DNA of 64,000 nucleotides, taken from positions 496,001 through 560,000 of the forward strand of contig NZ_PTLZ01000002.1 in NCBI RefSeq assembly GCF_003293745.1, read 5' to 3'. Positions 22,542-32,305 of the stretch are shown here, piece by piece; position 1 is the first letter of the stretch; each line of letters opens with the position of its first letter. Origin of the DNA: Herminiimonas fonticola. Its GTDB lineage: Bacteria; Pseudomonadota; Gammaproteobacteria; Burkholderiales; Burkholderiaceae_D. A model generated the notes under the pieces. The model made no database searches. It was given only the letters and a program-made list of their open reading frames with translations, and had not been told where the DNA came from. Position numbers and translations under genes: made by a program.

Positions 22542-22561
22542 GATCTACAACAGTCGGCAAC

Positions 22562-23098
22562 ATGCCTGAAGCTAGCGACAAGGATTTATGGGTTGCATGG
22601 GATGAATACCACCATGCAATCGAACGTCTTGCGTTGCTAGTGCATGAGTCCGGCTGGAAGTTCGATCAAATACTTTGCCTGGCGCGCGGCGGTCTGCGTC
22701 CAGGTGATGTCTTCTCCCGCATCTTCGATGTTCCGCTGGCGATTTTATCGACCAGTTCCTATCGCGAAGATGTCGGCATGACGCAAGGCATGCTTGATAT
22801 TGCCAAACACATCACGATTACCAATGGCTCACTGAGCGGCCGCATTTTGCTGATCGACGATCTGGTTGATTCCGGCGTTACGCTGGAAAAAATTCAGTCG
22901 CATCTCTCGGAGCAATTTCCTGATGTGACAGAAGTAAAATCTGCCGTCATCTGGTACAAAGCTTGCTCATCAGTCAAGCCTGATTACTATCTTGAGTATT
23001 TGCCGCACAATCCGTGGATACATCAGCCATTTGAAGAATACGATGGCCTGCGCCCGCACCAATTAGCAGCATGGATTAAAAAAGGCGACGTAGAATAA
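22562..23098 (+). CDS. Purine-type phosphoribosyltransferase
   Basis: This 178-aa type I phosphoribosyltransferase has the PRPP-binding motif ILLIDDLVDSGVTL at about residues 95-108 and the upstream segment LCLARGGLRPGDVFSR. Such enzymes join a purine base with PRPP for salvage. The hydrophobic lead-in, the Asp-Asp pair and the place directly after purA suggest a hypoxanthine or xanthine-guanine substrate, but the base cannot be read from the sequence. It starts 21 bp after purA and is probably co-transcribed with it. Confidence 0.85.
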   Translation: MPEASDKDLWVAWDEYHHAIERLALLVHESGWKFDQILCLARGGLRPGDVFSRIFDVPLAILSTSSYREDVGMTQGMLDIAKHITITNGSLSGRILLIDDLVDSGVTLEKIQSHLSEQFPDVTEVKSAVIWYKACSSVKPDYYLEYLPHNPWIHQPFEEYDGLRPHQLAAWIKKGDVE

Positions 23099-23266
23099 AA
23101 CGTGTAGTGATGTTGTCATGCTCGGCTGGCATTATGCTGTGAGCAATGAATGAGGCATACGCGGATGCGGCGGGAAAATGCGAGGCGGTCGGATATAAAA
23201 TCGACTGCAATATTTGAGTGTAAGCAGATTGCAAATAACTTGAATCTGAAATGCATTCTGAAAAAG

Positions 23267-23297
23267 AAAAAGCCCGTTGACGAATCAACGGGCTTTT
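23267..23297 (-). terminator. Bidirectional terminator between phosphoribosyltransferase gene and tRNA-Leu
   Basis: AAAAGCCCGTTGA pairs perfectly with TCAACGGGCTTTT around a 5-nt loop. The better T run (TTTTTCTTTTT) is on the - strand, directly after tRNA-Leu; the + strand has only TTTT. It probably serves both convergent units. Confidence 0.88.
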
Positions 23298-23304
23298 AAT
23301 AACT

Positions 23305-23389
23305 TGGTGCCCACGGAGGGACTCGAACCCCCACACCTTGCGGCACATGGACCTGAACCATGCGCGTCTACCAATTCCGCCACGTGGGC
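23305..23389 (-). tRNA. tRNA-Leu (anticodon CAG)
   Basis: On the - strand an 85-nt cloverleaf begins GCCCACG and ends CGTGGGC-A-CCA, with encoded CCA and a complete 7-bp acceptor stem. The anticodon arm is CATGG-TTCAGGT-CCATG, giving anticodon CAG. The long variable arm (GCCGCAAGGTGT region) and the T arm GGGGGTTCGAGTCCC(TC) fit a class II leucine tRNA. A terminator follows directly. Confidence 0.96.
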
Positions 23390-23537
23390 CTACAGAAAGA
23401 TGAGCAGTATAGCGGAAATCATTTGAATGTCAATCGTCGAATGCAATCATTTCGGATGATTGCCGACTTATTATGCAAACATCGTCACCGTCCGTTACAC
23501 TGACTCCCGTTCCAATAACAATTAACTGAAACAGCTT

Positions 23538-25970
23538 TTGAGCCAATACTCTTACACCATTCCCAGCCGCGAGGAAATTCTCGGCATCTTACGCACGGCG
23601 ACCACGTCGCATGATGCTCAATCCCTTGCCACCGCACTCGGCGTAAAGCCTGACGAGATGGACGGCCTGATGCGCCGCCTGAACGCAATGGAGCGCGACG
23701 GTCAGATCAAGCCGGATCGTTCCGGTAATTATCAACTCGCGAACTCATCCAATTTTATTGAAGGCCGCGTCAGTAGTCATCGCGACGGTTTCGGTTTTCT
23801 GATTCCAGACGATGCAAGTGCGGACATCTTTCTGCCGGAAAAAGAAATGCAGAAAGTGCTGCATGGTGATCGTGTACAAGCGCGCATCATCGGCACCGAT
23901 AGACGCGGTCGCCCTGAAGGCACCATCGTTGAAGTTGTGTCGCGTGCGAATACACATGTGATCGGCCGTTTGCTGAATGAAAACGGCGTGTGGGTTGTTG
24001 CACCCGAAGACAAACGCATAGGCCAGGACATCATGCTGGCCGGCTCACCAGGCAAAGCAAAAACCGGCCAGGTCGTCAGCGTCGAATTGACCGAACAACC
24101 TTCGCGTTTCAGCCAGCCTGTCGGCAAAATTGTCGAGGTGCTAGGCGACATCGATGATCCAGGCATGGAAATCGAAATCGCTGTGCGCAAATACGGCGTG
24201 CCACACGAATTTTCTGAAGATGCAAAAAAAGCCGCAGCCAAGCTACCGACAGAAGTCCGTGCTATCGATATAAATGATCGCGTCGATTTGCGCGATGTGC
24301 CGTTGGTGACTATCGATGGTGAAGATGCGCGTGATTTCGATGATGCGGTTTACTGTGAACCATGCAAGATTGGTCGCGCAGATGGATTCCGTTTGATCGT
24401 TGCGATTGCCGATGTCAGCAATTACGTGAAACCGAATGAACCGCTCGACGTGGATGCGATTGAACGCAGCACCTCGGTGTATTTCCCGCGCCGCGTGATT
24501 CCGATGTTGCCGGAAAAATTATCGAACGGTTTGTGTTCGCTCAATCCTGGTGTCGATCGCTTGACGCTGGTTTGTGATGCGGTAATCACTAGCAAGGGTG
24601 AGATCAAGGCTTATCAATTTTATCCTGCGGTGATTCATTCTGCAGCGCGCCTGACCTATACCGAAGTCGCTGCCATTCTCGGCAACACCAAGGGCATAGA
24701 AGCGAGCAAGCGCCCGATGCTGGTGCCACATCTATTGAACTTACATGGTGTTTATCAAGCTTTGCTGCAGGCACGTCATGCGCGTGGTGCGATTGATTTC
24801 GAAACCACAGAAACCTATATTGTTTGCAATGAAGTTGGCAAGATCGAACAGATATTGCCGCGTACTCGCAATGAAGCGCACAAGCTGATCGAAGAGTGTA
24901 TGTTGGCGGCCAATGTCTGTGCTGCTGACTTGCTTGAACGTCACAAACATCCGAGTTTGTACCGCGTGCACGCGTTGCCAACGAAAGAGAAACTGAATCA
25001 GGTTCGTACTTTCCTGAAACAGGTCGGCTTGAATCTGGGTGGCGGCGATAAGCCTAGCGCATCCGATTACGCCGAGTTGATGCCTAAGATCAAGACGCGT
25101 CCTGATGCCTTGCTCTTGCAAACAATGTTGCTGCGTTCTATGCAGCAAGCGGTCTACAGTCCGGAAAATATCGGCCACTTCGGTTTGTCGTATGAGGCTT
25201 ACGCTCATTTCACCAGCCCGATCCGTCGCTATCCCGATTTGCTGACGCATCGTGCGATCAAGGCGATTTTGCAAGGCAAGCGCTATACGCCTAAAGGGAT
25301 GGACACGAGTGTATTGAACACGATGTTGTCGCCCGCCGCACGTAAAAAGCATGCGCAAGATAAAGCCGAAGGCAAACAAAAAGCCGAAGGCGAACTCGCG
25401 ATATGGGAAGCGCTGGGCATACATTGCTCCGCCAATGAACGTCGTGCGGATGAAGCTTCACGTGACGTCGAAGCATGGCTCAAGTGCTACTTCATCCGCG
25501 ACAAGCTGGGCGAAGAATTCACTGGTGTGATTTCCGGTGTGGCGACTTTCGGTATTTTCGTGCAGCTCGATTCGCTGTTCATTGAGGGCATGGTGCATGT
25601 CACAGAGTTGGGTGCGGACCACTTCAAATTCGATGAGGCACGTCACGAACTGCGCGGTGAGCGTACCGGTATTCGTTATCAATTGACTGACAGGGTTACG
25701 GTGCAGGTTAGCCGGGTTGATCTGGATGCACGCAAAATCGATCTGCGTCTGGTAACCGAGCCTGGTATTCATACGGTATTGAAAAACGAAGCGCGCCGTG
25801 CGGATACCGAGCATCAATTGCGTACGCAAAAAGGTGCAAAGAAAAGTTCGGCGAAAACAAGTCCTGCAGGCAGCACAGCTCCTGCGAAAAAAACCAAGGC
25901 AAAACGTCCGCCGGCGACGCCAAACAAACAGCGTCCACCGGCAACCAAACCAAGCAAGAAGAAGCGATAA
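23538..25970 (+). CDS. rnr: Ribonuclease R
   Basis: RNase R is a processive 3'-5' exoribonuclease that degrades structured RNA and acts in rRNA and tmRNA-linked quality control. The 810-aa protein has an N-terminal HTH-like segment, cold-shock domains, the RNB catalytic domain with IDGEDARDFDDAVYC (metal-binding aspartates), an S1 domain (FTGVISGVATFGIFVQLDS), and a Lys/Pro/Ala-rich basic tail. Translation appears to start at TTG 23538; no ATG is available near the conserved N-terminus. rlmB follows after 3 bp, as in E. coli. Confidence 0.96.
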   Translation: MSQYSYTIPSREEILGILRTATTSHDAQSLATALGVKPDEMDGLMRRLNAMERDGQIKPDRSGNYQLANSSNFIEGRVSSHRDGFGFLIPDDASADIFLPEKEMQKVLHGDRVQARIIGTDRRGRPEGTIVEVVSRANTHVIGRLLNENGVWVVAPEDKRIGQDIMLAGSPGKAKTGQVVSVELTEQPSRFSQPVGKIVEVLGDIDDPGMEIEIAVRKYGVPHEFSEDAKKAAAKLPTEVRAIDINDRVDLRDVPLVTIDGEDARDFDDAVYCEPCKIGRADGFRLIVAIADVSNYVKPNEPLDVDAIERSTSVYFPRRVIPMLPEKLSNGLCSLNPGVDRLTLVCDAVITSKGEIKAYQFYPAVIHSAARLTYTEVAAILGNTKGIEASKRPMLVPHLLNLHGVYQALLQARHARGAIDFETTETYIVCNEVGKIEQILPRTRNEAHKLIEECMLAANVCAADLLERHKHPSLYRVHALPTKEKLNQVRTFLKQVGLNLGGGDKPSASDYAELMPKIKTRPDALLLQTMLLRSMQQAVYSPENIGHFGLSYEAYAHFTSPIRRYPDLLTHRAIKAILQGKRYTPKGMDTSVLNTMLSPAARKKHAQDKAEGKQKAEGELAIWEALGIHCSANERRADEASRDVEAWLKCYFIRDKLGEEFTGVISGVATFGIFVQLDSLFIEGMVHVTELGADHFKFDEARHELRGERTGIRYQLTDRVTVQVSRVDLDARKIDLRLVTEPGIHTVLKNEARRADTEHQLRTQKGAKKSSAKTSPAGSTAPAKKTKAKRPPATPNKQRPPATKPSKKKR

Positions 25971-25973
25971 AAA

Positions 25974-26717
25974 ATGAAGAGCAAGATGATTTTCGGCTTC
26001 CATGCCGTCACGGCGCGTTTGCGTCATGAAGCCTCTTCGGTAGAAGAAATTTATATAGACGCGAGTCGTCACGATCAGCGCATGAAGGATTTGATACGCG
26101 CCGCGGAAGCGTCCAAGGTGCGGATTATTTCAGCTGACGACGCTCGTCTCAGCAGTATCGTCGGCACGCGGCGTCATCAAGGCGTTGTGGCCAAGGCGGG
26201 TGAACTGTCGTTGGCACGCAATCTGGATGAATTGCTGGATGCAGTTGATGGCCCACCGTTGCTGCTGGTGCTGGATGGGATCACAGACCCGCATAATCTG
26301 GGCGCATGCCTGCGCGTGGCGGATGGTGCAGGTGCACATGCGGTCATCGCACCTAAAGACAGAGCAGTCGGTTTGAATGCGACGGCAGCCAAGGTTGCCA
26401 GTGGTGCGGCCGATACCGTTCCTTACATTACTGTAACGAATCTGGCGCGTACCTTGCGCGAACTCAAGGAGCGCGAAATTCTGTTGATCGGAACTACCGA
26501 CGACTCTGAAAAAGGCTTGTATGAAGCTGATTTCTCCGGCCCGGCAGCATTGATCATGGGTTCGGAAGGTGAGGGTATGCGCCGCCTGACGCGGGAAACC
26601 TGTGACGTTCTGGTCGGCATCCCGATGTTTGGCTCGGTCGAAAGCTTGAACGTATCCGTGGCTTCTGGTGTTTGCCTGTACGAAGCCCGCAGACAGCGGA
26701 TCGCCACCGGCTCATAA
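25974..26717 (+). CDS. rlmB: 23S rRNA (guanosine-2251-2'-O)-methyltransferase RlmB
   Basis: This SPOUT-class (TrmH family) enzyme methylates the ribose of G2251 in the peptidyl transferase centre. The N-terminal substrate-binding domain begins [13 protein letters not shown]. The SPOUT knot motifs are [28 protein letters not shown] and [15 protein letters not shown]. The 247-aa length is standard. It lies 3 bp behind rnr and is followed by a long stem-loop. Confidence 0.96.
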   Translation: MKSKMIFGFHAVTARLRHEASSVEEIYIDASRHDQRMKDLIRAAEASKVRIISADDARLSSIVGTRRHQGVVAKAGELSLARNLDELLDAVDGPPLLLVLDGITDPHNLGACLRVADGAGAHAVIAPKDRAVGLNATAAKVASGAADTVPYITVTNLARTLRELKEREILLIGTTDDSEKGLYEADFSGPAALIMGSEGEGMRRLTRETCDVLVGIPMFGSVESLNVSVASGVCLYEARRQRIATGS

Positions 26718-26783
26718 GCCGCAATCTGAACTGCAGTTCAGAAGCTGTAATTCATCAGTCGAGCAATCACAAAAAAGCCGTAC

Positions 26784-26822
26784 AAATCATGACGAAAGCC
26801 TGTTTGGCTTCCGTCATGATTT
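26784..26822 (+). terminator. Stem-loop between rlmB and cysE
   Basis: AAATCATGACGAAAGCC and GGCTTCCGTCATGATTT form a 17-bp stem with one mismatch around the loop TGTTT. There is no long T run, only ATTT, so termination is likely but not certain. Two A/T-rich hexamers just downstream (TATAAC, TAATAT at 26825-26841) could be a -10 for cysE. Confidence 0.6.
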
Positions 26823-26874
26823 GCTATAACAGGCTAATATTGCTACTTCAGCATTTTTCGCATATCCATATTCC

Positions 26875-27618
26875 ATGTTTAGTCGTATTCGAGAAGATAT
26901 CGCCAATATCATAGTTCGCGATCCAGCCGCGCGCAGTGAGTGGGAAGTCATTACCTGCTATCCAGGCTTGCACGCAATCGTCATGCAGCGCTGGGCGCAT
27001 TGGTTCTGGGTAAATGATTTGAAGTGGTTGGGACGCTTTACCTCACATATCGCGCGTTGGTTGACCGGAATTGAAATCCATCCAGGTGCAAAAATTGGTC
27101 GTCGTGTTTTTATTGATCACGGTTTCGGCGTGGTGATCGGTGAAACGGCAGAAGTCGGTGACGATTGCACAATCTATCAAGGTGTCACTCTGGGCGGGAC
27201 TTCTCTCAGCAAAGGTGCGAAGCGTCATCCTACATTGGCCAATGGCGTCATCATCGGCGCCGGTGCTCAGGTGCTGGGCGCATTTACGGTCGGCGAGGGT
27301 GCCAAGGTCGGTTCGAACGCCGTGGTGGTGAAGGAAGTGCCGGCAGGTGCCACAGCGGTCGGCAATCCGGCGCGCATCATCCTGAAAGACAATGCACGTG
27401 ATGAAGCTGCTGCACGCATGTTTGCTTCATATGGCGTGACACCAAACGGCGACGATCCTTTATCCAAGGCCTTGCACGGACTGATTGATAATGCCGCGAC
27501 TCAAGAGCATCAAATCGAAAAAATTCTGGCGGCCTTGAAGTGCGCTGGTATCGATTGCGAAACCTTGCTCACAACAGAAAAATTTGATCCGGCAGAAATG
27601 AACAAGCTGGTCGAGTAA
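26875..27618 (+). CDS. cysE: Serine O-acetyltransferase
   Basis: CysE makes O-acetylserine from serine and acetyl-CoA, the first step of cysteine synthesis. The N-terminal helical part is short, and the left-handed beta-helix of hexapeptide repeats follows: [20 protein letters not shown] (catalytic His in DHG), [20 protein letters not shown], then [14 protein letters not shown]. The 247-aa length fits the shorter serine acetyltransferase class. It stands between a stem-loop and the YceH-type gene. Confidence 0.93.
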   Translation: MFSRIREDIANIIVRDPAARSEWEVITCYPGLHAIVMQRWAHWFWVNDLKWLGRFTSHIARWLTGIEIHPGAKIGRRVFIDHGFGVVIGETAEVGDDCTIYQGVTLGGTSLSKGAKRHPTLANGVIIGAGAQVLGAFTVGEGAKVGSNAVVVKEVPAGATAVGNPARIILKDNARDEAAARMFASYGVTPNGDDPLSKALHGLIDNAATQEHQIEKILAALKCAGIDCETLLTTEKFDPAEMNKLVE

Positions 27619-27665
27619 CAGATCGGGTAGCAGATCGATTAACAACCACGGATTAAACGTTTTAA

Positions 27666-28379
27666 ATGAGTGATGACGTAAGTAGTACGGAAGTGCCGGA
27701 AATATCAAGCAATGAGCAATTCTTGCTGGATGCAGGTGAAATTCGCGTGTTGGCAGTGCTCGCTGAAAAAGAAGCACTGACGCCGGATAGTTATCCGCTA
27801 TCGTTGAATGCACTGACGAACGGTTGTAACCAATTGACCAGTCGCGATCCTGTGATGTCCATGAGCGAGGCCGACGTACAGGTGATTCTTCAAGGTTTGA
27901 TGGAAGAAAAGTTCGTGACCGAGGTTCATCAGGCTGGTGCACGAGTCAGCAAGTATCAACATCGTCTGCGTGTGAAGTGGTCGCTGGAACAGGACAAGCT
28001 GGCCGTATTGACGATACTGATGCTGCGCGGCATACAGACTGCAGGTGAAATTCGTACGCGTTCCGGCCGTCTGCATGATTTTTCTTCGATTGCTGATGTC
28101 GAGGCAGGCTTGCAATTTCTGATGGATAAGTATCCACCGCTGGTTGCGCGTTTGCCGCGCACACCGGGGACCAAGGAGTCGCGTTACGCGACCTTGTTGT
28201 CGGGCGAAGTTTTTCCTGAGTCGAATGAGGTTGCAACTGCAACGAGCGCGATTGGCGGCTCTGCTCATATAAGCCGGCAAGATCGGCTTACTCAACTTGA
28301 AGAAGAGGTCAGTTCTTTGCGGCAGCAAGTCGCTGCATTGACTGAGCAGTTCCAGCAATTCAAAGAACAGTTTGAGTAA
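27666..28379 (+). CDS. YceH-like DUF480 family protein
   Basis: This 237-aa protein matches the YceH/DUF480 family, which has two winged-helix domains and no established function. Recognisable segments are RVLAVLAEKEALTPDSYPLS, LNALTNGCNQLTSRDPVM and LMLRGIQTAGEIRTRSGRL. The last ~35 residues form a probable coiled coil (LTQLEEEVSSLRQQVAALT). It lies 47 bp after cysE and converges with lpxH; I see no terminator in the 48-bp gap. Confidence 0.85.
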   Translation: MSDDVSSTEVPEISSNEQFLLDAGEIRVLAVLAEKEALTPDSYPLSLNALTNGCNQLTSRDPVMSMSEADVQVILQGLMEEKFVTEVHQAGARVSKYQHRLRVKWSLEQDKLAVLTILMLRGIQTAGEIRTRSGRLHDFSSIADVEAGLQFLMDKYPPLVARLPRTPGTKESRYATLLSGEVFPESNEVATATSAIGGSAHISRQDRLTQLEEEVSSLRQQVAALTEQFQQFKEQFE

Positions 28380-28427
28380 GTCGTCTGTATATTGGTAGAT
28401 GACGCTTCATCGTTGCGCCAGTATTTC

Positions 28428-29231
28428 CTAATTGCCGATTTCAGCGCCATTCAAATCATAGCGACGGATAGATCCGTTCGTATCCAGTGCCAGCCAGTCT
28501 CCACGTGACGCAGTGTCATCCAGATCCCAGTCTGACAATACATAACGTACACGCGCCTTGCCATCTTCCTGATAGTCATGGCGTGCCGGCCTGTGGGTAT
28601 GGCCGTGGATCATGGTTGCGGTTGCAGTTTGCTCGAATAAACCTGCAATAGCTTCATTGTTGACGTCCATGATTTCGTAAGACTTGTCACGTTGTGCAGC
28701 GCGGCTGCCTGCGCGCAGGTTTTCGATAATCGCTTTGCGTTGCGTCAGCGGCAGGGCGAGAAAATTTCTTTGCCATTCCGCATCTCGCACCTGCGCGCGA
28801 AATTGCATATAGGCTGCATCGTCTGTGCAATATGCATCGCCATGCGTCAGTACGAGCAAGCGATCAGCAATAGTGGTTACATATGGATCGGGTAACAGTG
28901 TGATGTTGCAGGTTTTGGCGAATTGTTCGCCGACCAGAAAGTCGCGATTGCCGGCAATCCAGAAAACATCAATGCCACGCTCACTTATTTTCTTGATCTC
29001 TTCTACGACCAGTCGGTTGTACGCATCGGCTATGTCGTCATCACCAGCCCAAGCTTCGAAAATATCGCCTAGTAAATAAAGCTGCCGGGTTTTTGTAGCT
29101 TGGGTATGCAGAAAGTTGAAAAATGCCTCGGTGGTCCGTGGCATTGCAGCCTGCAAATGCAGGTCAGAAACAAAAAGCGCAGCCTGCAAAGGCTGCGCTT
29201 GTTCGTTCGATGCAGAAGATGAAATGGTCAT
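28428..29231 (-). CDS. lpxH: UDP-2,3-diacylglucosamine diphosphatase LpxH
   Basis: LpxH hydrolyses UDP-2,3-diacylglucosamine to lipid X in lipid A synthesis at the inner membrane. It is a calcineurin-like metallophosphatase, with metal-binding motifs in order: FVSDLHLQ, LGDIFEAWAGDDD, IAGNRDFLVG, LTHGDAYC and IHGHTHRPARHD. At 267 aa it is slightly longer than E. coli LpxH because of ~15 extra N-terminal residues. It lies 37 bp downstream of ppiB on the same strand, and ppiB-lpxH is a common pairing. Confidence 0.94.
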   Translation of the reverse strand: MTISSSASNEQAQPLQAALFVSDLHLQAAMPRTTEAFFNFLHTQATKTRQLYLLGDIFEAWAGDDDIADAYNRLVVEEIKKISERGIDVFWIAGNRDFLVGEQFAKTCNITLLPDPYVTTIADRLLVLTHGDAYCTDDAAYMQFRAQVRDAEWQRNFLALPLTQRKAIIENLRAGSRAAQRDKSYEIMDVNNEAIAGLFEQTATATMIHGHTHRPARHDYQEDGKARVRYVLSDWDLDDTASRGDWLALDTNGSIRRYDLNGAEIGN

Positions 29232-29268
29232 ATCGTGCGTCGAGAATAATGCAAGTCAGAAGTGATGA

Positions 29269-29757
29269 TTAGATGACTTCTGCTTTTTCGATGACGACAT
29301 CTTCCACTGGTACGTCAGCAAACATGCCGCTGCGTGTGGTTTTGACTGATTTGATTTTTTCGACGACATCGCTGCCATCAGTGACTTTGCCGAATACGCA
29401 GTAACCCCAACCGTCTTGACCTGGATAGTCGAGGAAAGTGTTGTTGTTGATGTTGATGAAAAATTGGGCAGAAGCCGAATGCGGATCCGAAGTGCGCGCC
29501 ATTGCCAAGGTGTAGATGTCGTTCTTGAGGCCGTTTTTGGCTTCGTTTTCAACTGTAGCGTTGGTTGGTTTTTGTTTCATGCCTGGTTCAAAACCACCGC
29601 CTTGAATCATAAAGCCGTCGATCACACGGTGAAAAATGGTGCCGGCGTAGTGACCGGAGTTAACGTAGGCCAAAAAGTTTTCAACCGTCTTAGGCGCTTT
29701 TTCTGCGTCGAGTTCGATGGTGATTTTGCCGTGGTTGGTGGTGAGGATGACTGCCAT
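29269..29757 (-). CDS. ppiB: Cytoplasmic cyclophilin-type peptidyl-prolyl isomerase
   Basis: Cyclophilins speed cis-trans isomerisation of X-Pro bonds. This 162-aa protein has no signal peptide, so it should be cytoplasmic. Core segments are [18 protein letters not shown] (active-site Arg and Phe) and [13 protein letters not shown]-like sequence ([15 protein letters not shown]). It lies 74 bp downstream of a closely similar gene with a signal peptide (29832-30410), which looks like a tandem duplication with different compartments. Confidence 0.93.
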   Translation of the reverse strand: MAVILTTNHGKITIELDAEKAPKTVENFLAYVNSGHYAGTIFHRVIDGFMIQGGGFEPGMKQKPTNATVENEAKNGLKNDIYTLAMARTSDPHSASAQFFININNNTFLDYPGQDGWGYCVFGKVTDGSDVVEKIKSVKTTRSGMFADVPVEDVVIEKAEVI

Positions 29758-29831
29758 ATTATTCCTTGATCTATGTAAAGTGAAACTGACTAAGTGAAGC
29801 TGAATGAGTGAATTTTAAAATATTGCGTAAT

Positions 29832-30410
29832 TTATTGTGTGATGGTCGCGGATTCGATCACAACTGCCTGAACCGGAACGTCCTGATACGGTCCGCGGTT
29901 ACCTGTACTGACTTGTTTGATCTTGTCGACGACTTCCACACCTTTGACGACTTTGCCAAACACTGCATAACCCCAACCGTCTGTGCCTGGATAGTTCAGC
30001 ATGTTGTTGTTATTGGTGTTGATAAAGAATTGTGCGGTAGCAGAATGCGGGTCGCCGGTACGTGCCATCGCAATGGTGTAGATATCATTCTTCAAGCCGT
30101 TTTGCGCTTCATTGCGGATAGGTGCACGCGTTGTTTTTTCGCGCATGTTCTTGTCGAAGCCGCCGCCTTGAATCATGAAACTACCAATCACACGGTGGAA
30201 AATCGTGCCGTTGTACTGGCCGCTTTTCACGTATTGCAAAAAGTTTTCTACCGTTTTCGGTGCTTTTTCCGAATTCAATTCCAGTTCGATATCGCCCAGA
30301 TTTGTTTTCAATACAACACGAGGAGCATCTGCTGCTTGAGCCAATTGCATTGCGCCTGATAGAGAGAGCGCTGCAATCATGGTCATGACATGACGACGGG
30401 AGAATTTCAT
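29832..30410 (-). CDS. ppiA: Periplasmic cyclophilin-type peptidyl-prolyl isomerase
   Basis: This 192-aa cyclophilin carries an N-terminal export signal with AQA-AD as a probable cleavage site. The signal begins [11 protein letters not shown]; the Arg pair before the hydrophobic core weakly resembles a Tat motif, but a Sec signal is equally possible. The core has [18 protein letters not shown] and [18 protein letters not shown] use ATG 30410, which has an AAGGAAG ribosome-binding site; the upstream in-frame ATG at 30425 overlaps that site. Confidence 0.92.
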   Translation of the reverse strand: MKFSRRHVMTMIAALSLSGAMQLAQAADAPRVVLKTNLGDIELELNSEKAPKTVENFLQYVKSGQYNGTIFHRVIGSFMIQGGGFDKNMREKTTRAPIRNEAQNGLKNDIYTIAMARTGDPHSATAQFFINTNNNNMLNYPGTDGWGYAVFGKVVKGVEVVDKIKQVSTGNRGPYQDVPVQAVVIESATITQ

Positions 30411-30902
30411 TCTGGCTTCCTTCATTCGTTTGGTGCGTTTATGTATTGGTTACGTTTATAAAAATACGAACCTGCAATTTTTCGATTCTTGTTGCTCTAC
30501 TTAAGCAAAATTTCTAAAACTGTATTCGTTGCCCTGTTGCACGAATACCGACACTGTCATATTATGCCGTCCCGCTCGCAAGTTAGGCGTTTGATCTGAT
30601 GCAGCCGGAGAATTTAAGTTTTGATTGGCGTGTGTGTTTATTGTGTTGCAAGAAAATTTATTACCGGCTTGCCGATAACAACTAGCAAACTCAAACAGAA
30701 TTCCAACGTAGCAGAAGAGTATTTCATCAATGCTATACTGCCGCAAAAACGTGCATTTTATCAAAAAGTAGTATGACAAAGTGTTTTGGCGACCTAGTCG
30801 CATCAGCGCCGGGATTTGCTGATACGCGTTGATGATGCGTATCAAGTCTTGCAACTACTAAAAGTCTCGCAACAAATTCCTGGCCGAAACAGACAACCAT
30901 TC
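30411..30902 (+). promoter_or_regulatory. Divergent intergenic region between ppiA and cysS
   Basis: About 490 bp that must hold the promoters of ppiA (-) and cysS (+). A TATACT hexamer at 30734-30739 on the + strand is a candidate -10 for cysS, without a good -35. At 30652-30678 the + strand has GAAAATTT, 11 bases, then GCCGATAA, resembling the sigma-28 pattern. A 117-codon ORF on the - strand (30501-30854) has no family features and I do not count it as a gene. Confidence 0.4.
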
Positions 30903-32300
30903 ATGAGTGCCCTGAAGATCTACAATACGCTGGCGCGTGAGAAGCAGTCGTTTACTCCTATTGATCCGGGCAAAGTCCGGATGTATGTGTGCGGCATGAC
31001 GGTGTACGACTATTGCCACATCGGGCATGCGCGCGTCATGGTGGTATTCGATCTGGTACAGCGTTGGTTGCGTACATCAGGTTACGAAGTCACTTACGTA
31101 CGCAATATCACCGACATCGACGACAAGATCATCAAGCGTGCTGCAGAAAACGGCGAATCGATTTCGCAACTGACGCAACGTTTTATCGATGCGATGGATG
31201 AAGATGCCGCTGCGCTGGGTGTGCAAAAACCCGATCACGAACCGCGCGCGACCAACTATGTGCCGCAAATGCTGGGCCTGATTGAAACGCTGGAGCGCAA
31301 TGGCCTCGCGTATAAATCATCCGATGGCGACGTCAATTATTCGGTGCGTGACTTTCCAGGTTACGGCAAATTGTCCGGCAAATCGCTGGATGATTTGCGT
31401 GCAGGCGAACGCGTTGATGTGAATACAGGCAAGCGCGATCCACTGGACTTCGTATTATGGAAGTCATCTAAAGAGTCAGAGCCGGAAGAAGTAAAGTGGT
31501 CGTCCAAATGGGGTAGCGGCCGTCCAGGCTGGCATATTGAATGCTCGGCAATGGCCTGCGATTTACTCGGTGAGCAATTTGATATTCATGGTGGCGGTGC
31601 AGATTTGCAATTTCCACATCATGAAAATGAAATTGCTCAGTCTGAAGGCGCGAGCAAGCACACCTTCGTCAACTACTGGATGCACAATGGTTTTGTGCGT
31701 GTCGACAATGAAAAAATGTCCAAGTCCTTGGGCAATTTTTTCACGATCCGTGAAGTGCTGGAGAAATTCGATCACGAAGTGGTGCGCTTCTTTATCTTGC
31801 GTGCGCATTATCGCAGTCAGTTGAATTATTCCGATGCGCACTTGGATGACGCCCGCAATGCGTTGACGCGTATGTACACTGCGTTGAAAGAAGTCGCGCC
31901 AGATGACTTGCCCCTGGATATGGCAGAAGCTCACGCAGTTCGCTTTGCGGATGCGATGAACGATGACTTTAATACGCCATTGGCAATTGCCGTTCTGTTT
32001 GAACTGGCAAATGAAATCAATAAAAATAAATCCGCAGTGCTGGCACGCCAGTTAGTCAAACTGGCTGGTATAGTCGGTCTTCTGCAACGACCGGCGCAGG
32101 AATTTTTGCGTGCCGGATTGGCAAGTACAGAAGACGGTAGCGATCTGGAAACTTTTGTTGCAGAGCAAATTGCCGCACGCGTGCATGCTAAAAAAGAAAA
32201 GAATTTTGCTGAAGCCGATCGCATCCGTGCGGGCCTGCTGGAAAAGGGCATCATTCTTGAAGATAAATCTGGCGGTTTGACCGAATGGCGAAGGGCTTAA
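30903..32300 (+). CDS. cysS: Cysteinyl-tRNA synthetase
   Basis: A class I synthetase that charges tRNA-Cys. The zinc-ligand cysteine and HIGH motif appear in [16 protein letters not shown], further zinc ligands in [13 protein letters not shown] and HHENE, and KMSKS in [12 protein letters not shown]. The start at ATG 30903 (SALKIYNTL) gives 465 aa, the normal length. An in-frame ATG at 30816 would add 29 residues without family similarity. Confidence 0.97.
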   Translation: MSALKIYNTLAREKQSFTPIDPGKVRMYVCGMTVYDYCHIGHARVMVVFDLVQRWLRTSGYEVTYVRNITDIDDKIIKRAAENGESISQLTQRFIDAMDEDAAALGVQKPDHEPRATNYVPQMLGLIETLERNGLAYKSSDGDVNYSVRDFPGYGKLSGKSLDDLRAGERVDVNTGKRDPLDFVLWKSSKESEPEEVKWSSKWGSGRPGWHIECSAMACDLLGEQFDIHGGGADLQFPHHENEIAQSEGASKHTFVNYWMHNGFVRVDNEKMSKSLGNFFTIREVLEKFDHEVVRFFILRAHYRSQLNYSDAHLDDARNALTRMYTALKEVAPDDLPLDMAEAHAVRFADAMNDDFNTPLAIAVLFELANEINKNKSAVLARQLVKLAGIVGLLQRPAQEFLRAGLASTEDGSDLETFVAEQIAARVHAKKEKNFAEADRIRAGLLEKGIILEDKSGGLTEWRRA

Positions 32301-32305
32301 GCTAG

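Noticed and set aside
30501-30854. A 117-codon - strand ORF in the ppiA-cysS gap
   Set aside because: No ribosome-binding site, no recognisable features, and it covers the likely cysS promoter; treated as chance.
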